Assembly: GCA_003154635.1 (NCBI GenBank)
Contig: PMDX01000240.1
Location: 4,282-9,571, forward strand
Direction: 5' to 3'
DNA: 5,290 bases
Source: Actinomycetota bacterium
GTDB taxonomy: Bacteria > Actinomycetota > Geothermincolia > Fen-727 > Anoxymicrobiaceae
The notes under the pieces are model-generated. The model searched no databases and was not told where the DNA came from. It saw nothing but the letters and a program-made list of their open reading frames with translations. A program made the position numbers and the translations under genes. How positions within the stretch are numbered: position 1 is the first letter of the stretch; every line of letters begins with the position of its first letter. This document shows positions 1 through 5,290 of the stretch, one piece after another.

Positions 1-1232
1 CGGTAGAGGCCCTCGACCATGCCATGGACGCCAACGTACCAATAATTGTAGCAGTCAACAAGATTGACAAACCCGACGCTGACCCATACCGCGTACGGCA
101 GCAGTTGTCCGAGAAGGGCATCATCCCCGAAGACTGGGGTGGAGAGACCGTTTTCGTGGACATCTCTGCAAAGCAGGGCATGAACATCGACCATCTCCTC
201 GAGATGGTACTGATCGTAGCCGAGCTGCTTGAGCTGAAAGCAAACCCGAAAGCTCCCGCGAGCGGCGTTGTGGTTGAGGCGAAGCTGGACCGGACGCGTG
301 GCAACTTTGCAACGCTCCTTGTACAGAGGGGAATGGCCCGTATCGGTGACATCATCGTAGTCGGAACCGCCTGGGGACGGATCAAGGCGATGTTCAACGA
401 TAAGGCCGAGCAACTCGAGAGCGCCGGCCCCGCGCAGCCGATAGAGCTGCTGGGCTTGTCAAGCCTTCCGATGGCCGGAGACGAGTTTCGAGTTGTTGAA
501 GACGAGAAAAAGGCGAGGCAGATTACCGACCGGCGCAGGATGCACAAGAAAATGGAGGAGCAGGGGGGTCCGCCAAAGCACGTCTCGCTCGAAAACCTCT
601 TCGATCGCATCAAGGAGGGCGAGCTCAACCAGCTCAAGGTCGTTCTCAAAGCTGACACGCAAGGTTCGCTAGAGGCGATCACGGATTCGCTTGAGAAGCT
701 CTCGAGAGATGAGGTCAAGCTCAACGTCATCCACTCGGGGGTCGGAGGAATCTCCGAAACAGACATCATGCTGGCGTCTGCGAGCGACGCCATAGTGCTT
801 GGTTTCACAGTGCGGCCGGACGCCAAAGCTGCACGTATCGCCGAGACCGAGCAGGTGGATATTCGCACATACCAGATCATCTACAAACTTACGGAAGACA
901 TGGAAGCGGCTCTTATCGGTATGCTCGAGCCCGAGTACGTCGAAGAGACGCTTGGACGGGCGGAAGTCAGGCAGACTTTCAGAGTGCCCGGAATGGGAAT
1001 GGTCGCCGGCTCCTACGTGCTCGACGGCGAGATCACGCGCAACTCACAGGGAAGGGTAGTCAGGGAAGGCGTCGTGGTCTTTGACGGCAAGATATCATCT
1101 CTCAGGCGATTCAAGGACGACGTAAAGTCTGTTGCAACGGGATATGAGTGCGGGATCGGTCTGGAGAACTTCAACGACCTCAAGGAAGGCGACATCATAG
1201 AGGCGTACCATCTTAAAGAGATCCCGAGATAG
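1..1232 (+). CDS. infB: Translation initiation factor IF-2, C-terminal part (5' end outside window)
   Basis: IF-2 is the GTPase that brings fMet-tRNA to the 30S subunit and promotes 50S joining. The gene is cut by the left edge; the frame is open from base 3 and about 409 residues are visible. The G4 motif NKID (57-68) and the G5 motif SAK (165-173) of the GTPase domain are present, while G1-G3 must lie upstream. Next come a beta-barrel domain II (visible residues about 80-165), a charged linker, domain III starting near KHVSLENLF (about residue 193), and the C-terminal initiator-tRNA-binding barrel (about 310-409). That barrel contains GYECGIGLENF, whose Cys (codon 1149) sits in a motif well conserved in IF-2. 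The gene ends with TAG at 1230-1232. The ATG at 24 is an internal Met, not the start. No damage is seen. Identification is certain. Confidence 0.98.
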   Translation, partial: VEALDHAMDANVPIIVAVNKIDKPDADPYRVRQQLSEKGIIPEDWGGETVFVDISAKQGMNIDHLLEMVLIVAELLELKANPKAPASGVVVEAKLDRTRGNFATLLVQRGMARIGDIIVVGTAWGRIKAMFNDKAEQLESAGPAQPIELLGLSSLPMAGDEFRVVEDEKKARQITDRRRMHKKMEEQGGPPKHVSLENLFDRIKEGELNQLKVVLKADTQGSLEAITDSLEKLSRDEVKLNVIHSGVGGISETDIMLASASDAIVLGFTVRPDAKAARIAETEQVDIRTYQIIYKLTEDMEAALIGMLEPEYVEETLGRAEVRQTFRVPGMGMVAGSYVLDGEITRNSQGRVVREGVVVFDGKISSLRRFKDDVKSVATGYECGIGLENFNDLKEGDIIEAYHLKEIPR

Positions 1233-1275
1233 CACGCCGCTAGCTGTTTCCGCCGAAGTCACCCCGGAGGGCTCC

Positions 1276-1587
1276 ATGAAATTCTTCATAGGCATTGGAA
1301 GATATCAACTCGACATGGCATCATGCGAATCTCTCAAAGACAAACGCAGATTTGTAAAAAGTATTGTTGACCGCCTCGGAAACAGCAAGGTCATAGCAAT
1401 ATCCGAGGTGGGAAACAACGATTACTGGAAGAGCGGTACGCTCGCGCTATCGTGCGTGTCCGCATCCAGGGAGGTCGTGCAGAACACCCTCGACCGCGCG
1501 GTAAAGACAATCGAAGGGTACGGGGTGGAGGTCGTTCGGGCTGACAGTTGGATCCTGAATCCTGAAGATCTTGAGGAGAACCTCTGA
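1276..1587 (+). CDS. ylxP: DUF503 family protein YlxP
   Basis: A 103-residue protein of the DUF503/YlxP family, a small alpha/beta protein usually coded between infB and rbfA. Its biochemical role is not firmly established; its constant placement suggests a part in ribosome maturation or translation, which is inference. The recognisable parts are SLKDKRRFVKSIVDRL near residues 19-34 and AISEVGNNDYW near 41-51, followed by a segment that matches the family's later strand and helix. Length is typical. The ATG at 1276 is preceded by GGAGGG (1266-1271) with a 4-nt spacer, so the start is well supported. It lies 43 nt after infB, and its TGA shares its last A with the rbfA ATG. Confidence 0.93.
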   Translation: MKFFIGIGRYQLDMASCESLKDKRRFVKSIVDRLGNSKVIAISEVGNNDYWKSGTLALSCVSASREVVQNTLDRAVKTIEGYGVEVVRADSWILNPEDLEENL

Positions 1588-1949
1588 TGTCGAGGAGGCT
1601 CAACCGCGTAGAGGAAGCATGTAAAGAGGAGCTTTCAGAGATCCTCCAGCGTGAGCTGAAAGATCCAAGGATTGGGTTTGTCACGATCACCCAGGTCAGG
1701 GTGACGCCCGACCTCAGGCATGCGAAGGTGTTCATCAGCATACTGGGAACCAAGGAAGAGGTCGAAGAGTCTCTGGCAGGACTCCAGAGCGCGAAAGGCT
1801 ACCTGAAATCGCGACTTGGAAAGCACCTGAGGCTTAGATACCTTCCCGAACTCGAATTCGTTCACGAGCACGTGACGGAGGAAGCACTCCACCTGCAGGA
1901 AATAATGAAACAGGTTGAAGACGAGGATGAGGAGGACGGGAGTGTTTGA
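1587..1949 (+). CDS. rbfA: Ribosome-binding factor A
   Basis: RbfA binds the 30S precursor and assists late 16S rRNA maturation and cold adaptation. The 120-residue protein has the family's single KH type II fold. Residues 25-51 carry the signature KDPRIGFVTIT followed by VTPDLRHAKVF, residues 69-71 (A-K-G) are the AxG element that replaces the usual KH GxxG, and residues 81-91 (LRLRYLPELEF) form the last conserved strand. It ends in an acidic tail (111-117, EDEDEED). The ATG at 1587 overlaps the ylxP stop as ATGA-type coupling (TGATG), and GAGGAG (1573-1578) lies 8 nt upstream. The codons of the acidic tail double as the Shine-Dalgarno sequence of the next gene. Identification is certain. 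Confidence 0.97.
   Translation: MSRRLNRVEEACKEELSEILQRELKDPRIGFVTITQVRVTPDLRHAKVFISILGTKEEVEESLAGLQSAKGYLKSRLGKHLRLRYLPELEFVHEHVTEEALHLQEIMKQVEDEDEEDGSV
1930..1935 (+). promoter_or_regulatory. Shine-Dalgarno of nrnA inside the rbfA 3' end
   Basis: AGGAGG, a full match to the anti-Shine-Dalgarno core, lies 6 nt before a GTG at 1942. It decides between three in-frame candidate starts for the DHH gene: TTG 1915 and ATG 1927 have no comparable site at a good distance, whereas GTG 1942 does. Confidence 0.75.
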
Positions 1950-2931
1950 TGAGCGGGAACTCAATCGTGCCGCGGAATTGCTCGCGTCCAGTGAACCCGT
2001 GATGATATTCGGCCACGAATGGCCTGACGGGGATGCTATAGGAGCAGTTCTTGGATTAGGCATCGCGCTTGCTGAAAAAGGGAAGCGCGTACAGATGAGC
2101 TGGCCCGGCCCCCTTGAGATGCCCCAGAAATACCAGTTCCTACCCGAAATAGAAAAGCTTGTCGCCTCACGTGAGTTGAGGCCGGAGGGTATTGCCATTG
2201 CCGTCGATTGCGCGACCGAAGACCGTTTGAAAGAGCTCAAGGAGGTCGCCTTCGCAGCCGGTGGGCTCATAAACATAGACCATCATCCCGATAACACCAG
2301 GTTCGGCTCGGTGAATCTTGTGGACGAGACTGCGGCCGCAACATGCGAGATCCTGTACGCGATCTGTGAGAAGCTCGGGTTCGCGGTCGGATACGAGGCG
2401 GCTCTTTGCCTCTATACCGGTATCGTGACGGATACAGGCAGGTTTCAGTTCAGCAACACTACCGCCGGGACGTTGGCGACCGCTTCGGGAATCCTGTCAA
2501 AGGGAGTCAAACCCAACTTCGTCTACGAGAATGTGTACCAGAGCAATTCTCTCGCTTACATCAGGCTGACAGGCGAGGTACTGACCAGGGCTGTCTACGA
2601 TGAGGACCTCTCGTTCGTCTACGGTTGGATAAAGCAGGAAGACTTGAAAAAATTTGGCGTTCGCTTGTACGAGACAGAGGACCTGATCGACGACCTGAGG
2701 GCTCTCAAAGGGCACGTCATAGCCGCAGTCTTCAAGGAACAGCCGAGCGGGGCTATCAGGGTCAGTGTGCGGTCGAGGCTCGAATGCGACATCGGAAGTA
2801 TCGCGAGAAAGCTCGGTGGCGGCGGACACCGAGTCGCTGCCGGCTATACTTCTGCCAGGGGAACCCTGGAGGAGGCCGTCGAGGAGCTCAAGGGAGAGAT
2901 AATTGCCTCCGGTCGGAGTGGTAATTCTTGA
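1942..2931 (+). CDS. nrnA: DHH/DHHA1 phosphoesterase, NrnA-like (nanoRNase / pAp phosphatase)
   Basis: Members of this family use two metal ions to hydrolyse very short RNAs (nano-RNAs) from the 5' or 3' side and, in many cases, 3'-phosphoadenosine 5'-phosphate. From GTG 1942 the protein has 329 residues, a usual length. Motif I GHEWPDGDAIG supplies H25, D29 and D31; motif II has D89 in AVDCATEDRL; the naming motif D113-H114-H115 occurs in NIDHHPDN; motif IV has D164 in VTDTGRF. The C-terminal DHHA1 domain has GGGGH (292-296) followed by RVAAG, its RNA-binding loop. All metal ligands expected are present, so the enzyme should be active. The start is chosen by the AGGAGG at 1930-1935; ATG 1927 or TTG 1915 would add 5 or 9 residues. 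It overlaps rbfA by 8 nt and truB by about 29 nt. The family is certain; nanoRNase versus pAp preference is not visible. Confidence 0.92.
   Translation: MFDERELNRAAELLASSEPVMIFGHEWPDGDAIGAVLGLGIALAEKGKRVQMSWPGPLEMPQKYQFLPEIEKLVASRELRPEGIAIAVDCATEDRLKELKEVAFAAGGLINIDHHPDNTRFGSVNLVDETAAATCEILYAICEKLGFAVGYEAALCLYTGIVTDTGRFQFSNTTAGTLATASGILSKGVKPNFVYENVYQSNSLAYIRLTGEVLTRAVYDEDLSFVYGWIKQEDLKKFGVRLYETEDLIDDLRALKGHVIAAVFKEQPSGAIRVSVRSRLECDIGSIARKLGGGGHRVAAGYTSARGTLEEAVEELKGEIIASGRSGNS
2892..2896 (+). promoter_or_regulatory. Shine-Dalgarno supporting the TTG start of truB
   Basis: GGGAG lies 6 nt before TTG 2903, inside the end of the DHH gene. The alternative in-frame GTG at 2918 has only GG-rich sequence immediately next to it and no spacer, and it would remove the first residues of the TruB core strand. 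This favours TTG 2903. Confidence 0.55.
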
Positions 2932-3862
2932 TAAACCGATCGGTATAACCTCGAGAAAGGCGGTTTCGGAGGTCGGCAGGCTGGCTGGTGCCAAGAGGAG
3001 TGGCCACGCCGGGACGCTCGATCCACTGGCTACGGGGGTCCTGGTGATATGCCTTGGGAGGGCCACCCTTCTGTCCAGCTACCTGGCTGGCGGAACAAAG
3101 GTATACCTGGTCACCGCGACACTCGGCATGGTCACCGACAGCTATGATCTCGATGGCACCGTGGTTTCACAGTGCGATGCGTCCGAATGCAGGCGTGAAG
3201 ACATAGAAAATACCGCGTCCGCGTTCGTTGGTACCATAGAACAGCTGCCGCCCGCATATTCGGCGGTCAAGTATCAGGGAAGGCCCTTGTATTATTACGC
3301 GAGGTCGGGGACGGAGGTCGAGCGAAAGCCCAGGACGGTATCAGTGGACTCAATCGATATCCTGTCGATGGGCGCCGATGAAGAAGGCGTAAAAGCGGGA
3401 TTCAGGATCACCTGCGGTCCGGGGACGTACATACGAAGCCTGATCCACGACATTGGTGATAGACTCGGCTGTGGAGCTACAGTCTCGGCGTTGCGAAGAG
3501 TGAGGTCCGGCGATTTTGACATAGACAGGGCGATTCCCCTCGAAAGGTTTTCTTCCGGCAGGTTGGAGGTAGGCGCCGCGTTGATAAGCATGGAAGCGGC
3601 GACCGCGGGATTTCCAAGCGCGACGGTCTTACTGGAAGGGGAGCTCCCCGTCAAACAGGGCAAGCCGCTTGAAATATCGATGCTCAAGGGCCCGCCTCCG
3701 GACGTAAGCGTTTTTAGAGTGATGAGTGACAGTGGGAGCTTGCTGGCTCTCTATGGGCCGCCCAGGCGTGAAGATGGCCCAGAGATTACGGGCAGAGCTG
3801 TCCGGGTGATCCGGGCGTCTACGCTTGAAATGGGTGACGATGAAGCTTCTAAGGCACACTGA
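2903..3862 (+). CDS. truB: tRNA pseudouridine-55 synthase TruB
   Basis: TruB isomerises uridine 55 in the T-arm of tRNAs to pseudouridine and also acts as a tRNA folding chaperone. With the TTG start the protein is 319 residues. The N-terminal GVVILDKPIGITS (5-17) is the first family block. The catalytic block GHAGTLDPLATGVL has the nucleophilic Asp at residue 40. Further conserved blocks are PPAYSAVK (116-123) with the following Gly-Arg and Tyr-Ala-Arg elements, GTYIRSL (174-180), and GCGATVSALRRVRSGDFDID near 188-207. A less conserved C-terminal segment (about 235-305) fits the small PUA-like tail of bacterial TruB. It starts about 29 nt inside the DHH gene and ends 23 nt inside ribF, so its translation is probably coupled to both. 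Function is certain; the start codon is likely but not proved. Confidence 0.96.
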   Translation: MPPVGVVILDKPIGITSRKAVSEVGRLAGAKRSGHAGTLDPLATGVLVICLGRATLLSSYLAGGTKVYLVTATLGMVTDSYDLDGTVVSQCDASECRREDIENTASAFVGTIEQLPPAYSAVKYQGRPLYYYARSGTEVERKPRTVSVDSIDILSMGADEEGVKAGFRITCGPGTYIRSLIHDIGDRLGCGATVSALRRVRSGDFDIDRAIPLERFSSGRLEVGAALISMEAATAGFPSATVLLEGELPVKQGKPLEISMLKGPPPDVSVFRVMSDSGSLLALYGPPRREDGPEITGRAVRVIRASTLEMGDDEASKAH

Positions 3863-4760
3863 AGACTTCAAGAAGTACGAAGATGAATCCGTGGTGACGA
3901 TCGGTGTCTTTGACGGGGTCCACCGCGGCCACCAGACGATAATATCCGACTGCGTGCGGGAGGCGGGTCTGCGTGGTGTCCCTGCGGTCGTCTTCACTTT
4001 CGAGAGGAACCCCAGGGAAGTTGTGTGCGGCGAGCATCCTTGCATCATCACAGATGCGGAACACAAGCTCCGAATACTCGACGAACTTGGGGTGGACTAC
4101 ACAATCTCGGTCAGGTTCACCAGGAAGTTCGCGGCGCTCGAGCCTGAGGAGTTCTGCCGGAGCCTGCTGGCTGACCATCTCGGCGCGTTGAAAGTCTGCG
4201 TAGGCGAAAATTTCCACTATGGCGCCTCCGGCAAAGGCGATATACACGCTCTCAAGGCCGAGGGAAAGCGACTGGGCTTCTCGGTCCATGTCGTACCCCT
4301 GGTTCAGATCGAAGATCTCGGGCAACTATCCAGCACGCTAATTCGGGGCCTGATTACTGAAGGACGTGCGCACGACGTGATGACGGGACTCGGCAGGCCC
4401 TACACCGTGAAAGGAAAAGTGATCTCGGGCCATTCGAGAGGAAGAAAGCTCGGGTTTCCGACCGCGAACCTGGCGCTGGAATACGAGTTCTGCGTCCCGC
4501 CGGATGGTGTGTACGCCGGAAAAGCGCTCCTTGGACCGGACAAGTACGGGTGCGCGATAAACATCGGCACGAATCCCACTTTCGGCGATCACGAGACCGC
4601 ACTCGAGGTGTTCCTGCTGGATTTCGATGGGGACATCTACGGCGAGTCGCTCGAGATCGAGTTCCATCACCGGCTCAGGGACGAAAAGACGTTTGGCAGC
4701 GCGGAGGAACTGGTGCGCCAGATGAAGAAAGACGTAGCCAGGGCGAGAGCGCTGCTGTAA
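3840..4760 (+). CDS. ribF: Bifunctional riboflavin kinase / FAD synthetase
   Basis: RibF phosphorylates riboflavin to FMN and adenylates FMN to FAD in the cytoplasm. From ATG 3840 it has 306 residues, normal for the family. The N-terminal FMN adenylyltransferase domain shows GVFDGVHRGHQ (22-32, the HxGH nucleotide-binding motif), VGENFHYG, and SSTLIRG near 164-170, the equivalent of the ISSTxIR motif. The C-terminal flavokinase domain shows GRKLGFPTAN (201-210), GVYAG, NIGTNPTF and the proposed catalytic Glu256 in ALEVFLLDFDG. Both activities therefore look intact. ATG 3840 matches the usual N-terminus, but its Shine-Dalgarno is poor: GGGTGA ends only 2 nt upstream. TTG 3825 and GTG 3834 in frame are alternatives. 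It overlaps truB by 23 nt, so initiation may depend on ribosomes ending truB. Confidence 0.96.
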   Translation: MKLLRHTEDFKKYEDESVVTIGVFDGVHRGHQTIISDCVREAGLRGVPAVVFTFERNPREVVCGEHPCIITDAEHKLRILDELGVDYTISVRFTRKFAALEPEEFCRSLLADHLGALKVCVGENFHYGASGKGDIHALKAEGKRLGFSVHVVPLVQIEDLGQLSSTLIRGLITEGRAHDVMTGLGRPYTVKGKVISGHSRGRKLGFPTANLALEYEFCVPPDGVYAGKALLGPDKYGCAINIGTNPTFGDHETALEVFLLDFDGDIYGESLEIEFHHRLRDEKTFGSAEELVRQMKKDVARARALL

Positions 4761-4786
4761 GATAAGTTTTTTAATGAACATGAATA

Positions 4787-4795
4787 TGTTAATAT
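4787..4795 (+). promoter_or_regulatory. Possible extended -10 promoter ahead of rpsO
   Basis: The 67 nt between ribF and rpsO begin with a distinctly AT-rich island inside GC-rich DNA. It contains TG-T-TAATAT (4787-4795), an extended -10 form. No convincing -35 hexamer is found about 17 nt upstream (only a T run at 4767-4772). Transcription would start near 4802, leaving a leader of about 25 nt that holds the rpsO Shine-Dalgarno. A separate promoter for rpsO-pnp is common in bacteria, but here it rests on base composition and one motif only. Read-through from ribF is equally possible, as no terminator is seen. Confidence 0.35.
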
Positions 4796-4817
4796 ATTCC
4801 TAATCAGGAGAATTGAC

Positions 4818-4822
4818 GGGAG
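4818..4822 (+). promoter_or_regulatory. Shine-Dalgarno of rpsO
   Basis: GGGAG lies 5 nt before ATG 4828. A second site, AGGAG at 4806-4810, lies only 2 nt before an in-frame TTG at 4813, too close to be useful there. This supports ATG 4828 as the start. Confidence 0.65.
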
Positions 4823-4827
4823 AGAGA

Positions 4828-5094
4828 ATGCTGCAAGGTAAAGAAAAAAAAGCGCTCATAGATGAGTACAAACTGCACGAGACGGACACCGGCTCGCCGG
4901 AGGTCCAGGTCGCGATACTCAGCACGCAGATAAAGGAACTGACAGAGCATCTGAAAACCCACAGGAAAGACCATCACTCCCGCCGCGGACTTTTGATGAA
5001 GGTCGGACAAAGAAGGAGGTTACTGAATTATCTGAAAAAAGAGGACGTGGAGAGGTACCGTACTCTCATCAAAAGACTGGGATTGAGAAGATAG
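4828..5094 (+). CDS. rpsO: 30S ribosomal protein S15
   Basis: S15 is a primary 16S rRNA-binding protein that organises the central domain of the 30S subunit and contributes to an intersubunit bridge. From ATG 4828 it has 88 residues, the standard size. The all-helical protein shows HETDTGSPEVQVAIL (17-31), then HLKTHRKDHHSRRGLL (41-56) with the conserved His41, Asp48 and Ser51 that contact 16S rRNA, and the basic RRRLLNYLKK (62-71). The in-frame TTG 4813 would add five residues not typical of the family, so ATG 4828 is preferred. It is followed by pnp, as in most bacteria. In several species S15 represses its own mRNA by binding the leader; the short leader here shows no structure that I can assign to this with confidence. 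Confidence 0.97.
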   Translation: MLQGKEKKALIDEYKLHETDTGSPEVQVAILSTQIKELTEHLKTHRKDHHSRRGLLMKVGQRRRLLNYLKKEDVERYRTLIKRLGLRR

Positions 5095-5179
5095 ATCGTA
5101 GCGAGGTAGACAGAAGGAAAAGAGGATATAACAGAGAACCCAACAAATATCTTTGCGAAAAAAGCGAATTTCATATGGG

Positions 5180-5215
5180 ATCTCATGTTATGAGGTGAGA
5201 GCTAAGGAGGCTCAT
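5180..5215 (+). promoter_or_regulatory. Inverted repeats around the pnp Shine-Dalgarno (possible leader RNA structure)
   Basis: Two small hairpins can form side by side. The first is 5180-5186 with 5190-5196 (core CTCAT / ATGAG, 3-nt loop, seven pairs including one G-U). The second is GAGC 5199-5202 with GCTC 5210-5213, whose 7-nt loop displays most of the Shine-Dalgarno. A second CTCAT copy at 5211-5215 could instead pair with the same ATGAG (5190-5194) and enclose the Shine-Dalgarno. In E. coli the pnp leader is folded, cut by RNase III and used for autoregulation. Whether this short structure does anything similar is inference. The stems are short and could be chance. Confidence 0.35.
5204..5210 (+). 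promoter_or_regulatory. Shine-Dalgarno of pnp
   Basis: AAGGAGG is a strong match, but it ends 12 nt before ATG 5223, longer than usual. No ATG, GTG or TTG lies closer in frame; only ATT codons (5214, 5220) do, so ATG 5223 remains the best start. Confidence 0.7.
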
Positions 5216-5222
5216 TTTTATT

Positions 5223-5290
5223 ATGGGAACAACGAAAAAAGAGGTAGAAATCTTCGGGAAGAAGATCGAGATCGAGACCGGCAAGATGGC
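5223..5290 (+). CDS. pnp: Polyribonucleotide nucleotidyltransferase (PNPase), N-terminal tip only
   Basis: PNPase is a trimeric 3'-5' exoribonuclease that degrades RNA by phosphorolysis and is a core enzyme of mRNA turnover. Only 22 codons and two bases are inside the window. The visible peptide begins MGTTKKEVEIFGKKIEIET and continues GKMA; the IETGK(M/L)A element is the first conserved strand of the PNPase RNase PH-like domain 1. The position directly after rpsO is the almost universal place of pnp, which strengthens the call. The frame is open to the right edge. It lies 128 nt after rpsO, a gap that could hold its own promoter or a processing site. Confidence 0.88.
   Translation, partial: MGTTKKEVEIFGKKIEIETGKM

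Noticed and set aside
1635..2276. Long antisense frame of 213 codons on the minus strand, opposite rbfA and nrnA
   Set aside because: It is opposite two certain genes, its translation is low in family-like features and rich in Ser/Arg, and it crosses two sense genes. It is a shadow of GC-rich codon use.
2497..3066. Minus-strand frame of 189 codons opposite nrnA and truB
   Set aside because: It covers the conserved DHHA1 and TruB blocks on the other strand, with no ribosome binding site or domain that I recognise.
4766..4772. T run after ribF as a rho-independent terminator
   Set aside because: GTTTTTT is present, but there is no GC-rich hairpin directly before it; only the palindromic AGCGCT of the ribF end is near and it cannot make a useful stem-loop.
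4813..4818. TTGACG as a -35 box
   Set aside because: It matches five of six consensus bases, but its -10 would lie inside rpsO and the transcript would lack the rpsO start.
5175..5198. Seven-codon mini-ORF (MGSHVMR) just before the pnp Shine-Dalgarno, possible leader peptide
   Set aside because: It has no Shine-Dalgarno at a suitable distance, and a frame this short arises easily by chance. It does overlap the first hairpin, so conservation in relatives would reopen the question.
5199..5219. GAGC/GCTC hairpin followed by ATTTTT as a terminator before pnp
   Set aside because: The stem is only 4 bp with a 7-nt loop, and the loop holds the pnp Shine-Dalgarno; a terminator here would cut off the gene start. 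A weak attenuator is not excluded.
1..5290. A novel defence, mobile or biosynthetic system
   Set aside because: All coding space is taken by known housekeeping families in a conserved order, with no inserted genes, repeats or transfer signs.

Overview
The window is a stretch of the conserved bacterial translation, RNA-processing and cofactor gene cluster. All genes lie on the + strand and the order is infB (3' part) – ylxP (DUF503) – rbfA – DHH phosphoesterase (nrnA-like) – truB – ribF – rpsO – pnp (5' tip). Every real gene belongs to a well-known family. I found no mobile element, CRISPR array, tRNA/rRNA, phage gene or unknown accessory system.

Organism: this order, with ylxP after infB and a DHH phosphoesterase between rbfA and truB, is familiar from Gram-positive-type genomes (Clostridia-like Firmicutes, deep-branching Actinobacteria) and some other anaerobic phyla such as Synergistetes. 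The coding DNA is GC-rich by eye but uses AGG, AGA and ATA codons freely, and non-ATG starts (GTG, TTG) occur. These features suggest a moderately GC-rich bacterium of that broad kind. The phylum cannot be fixed from this window, and the placement is inference.

Layout: positions 1-1232 are the C-terminal part of translation initiation factor IF-2. A 43-nt gap leads to ylxP (1276-1587). From there to ribF the genes are packed with no gaps: ylxP/rbfA share one base, rbfA/nrnA overlap by about 8 nt, nrnA/truB by about 29 nt and truB/ribF by about 23 nt. This implies one polycistronic mRNA with translational coupling. After ribF (ends 4760) comes an AT-rich island (4761-4827) with a possible extended -10 promoter, then rpsO (4828-5094). 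The 128-nt rpsO-pnp spacer (5095-5222) is purine-rich and then holds small inverted repeats around a strong Shine-Dalgarno sequence. The pnp reading frame opens at 5223 and runs off the window.

How the genes fit together: IF-2, RbfA, S15 and TruB serve initiation, 30S maturation and tRNA modification. NrnA-like phosphoesterase and PNPase act at the end of RNA decay (nano-RNAs and 3'-5' phosphorolysis). RibF makes FMN and FAD, and its place here is a conserved linkage rather than an obvious pathway link. The points most worth checking are the start codons of nrnA, truB and ribF, which the overlaps make ambiguous, and the possible regulatory RNA structure ahead of pnp.
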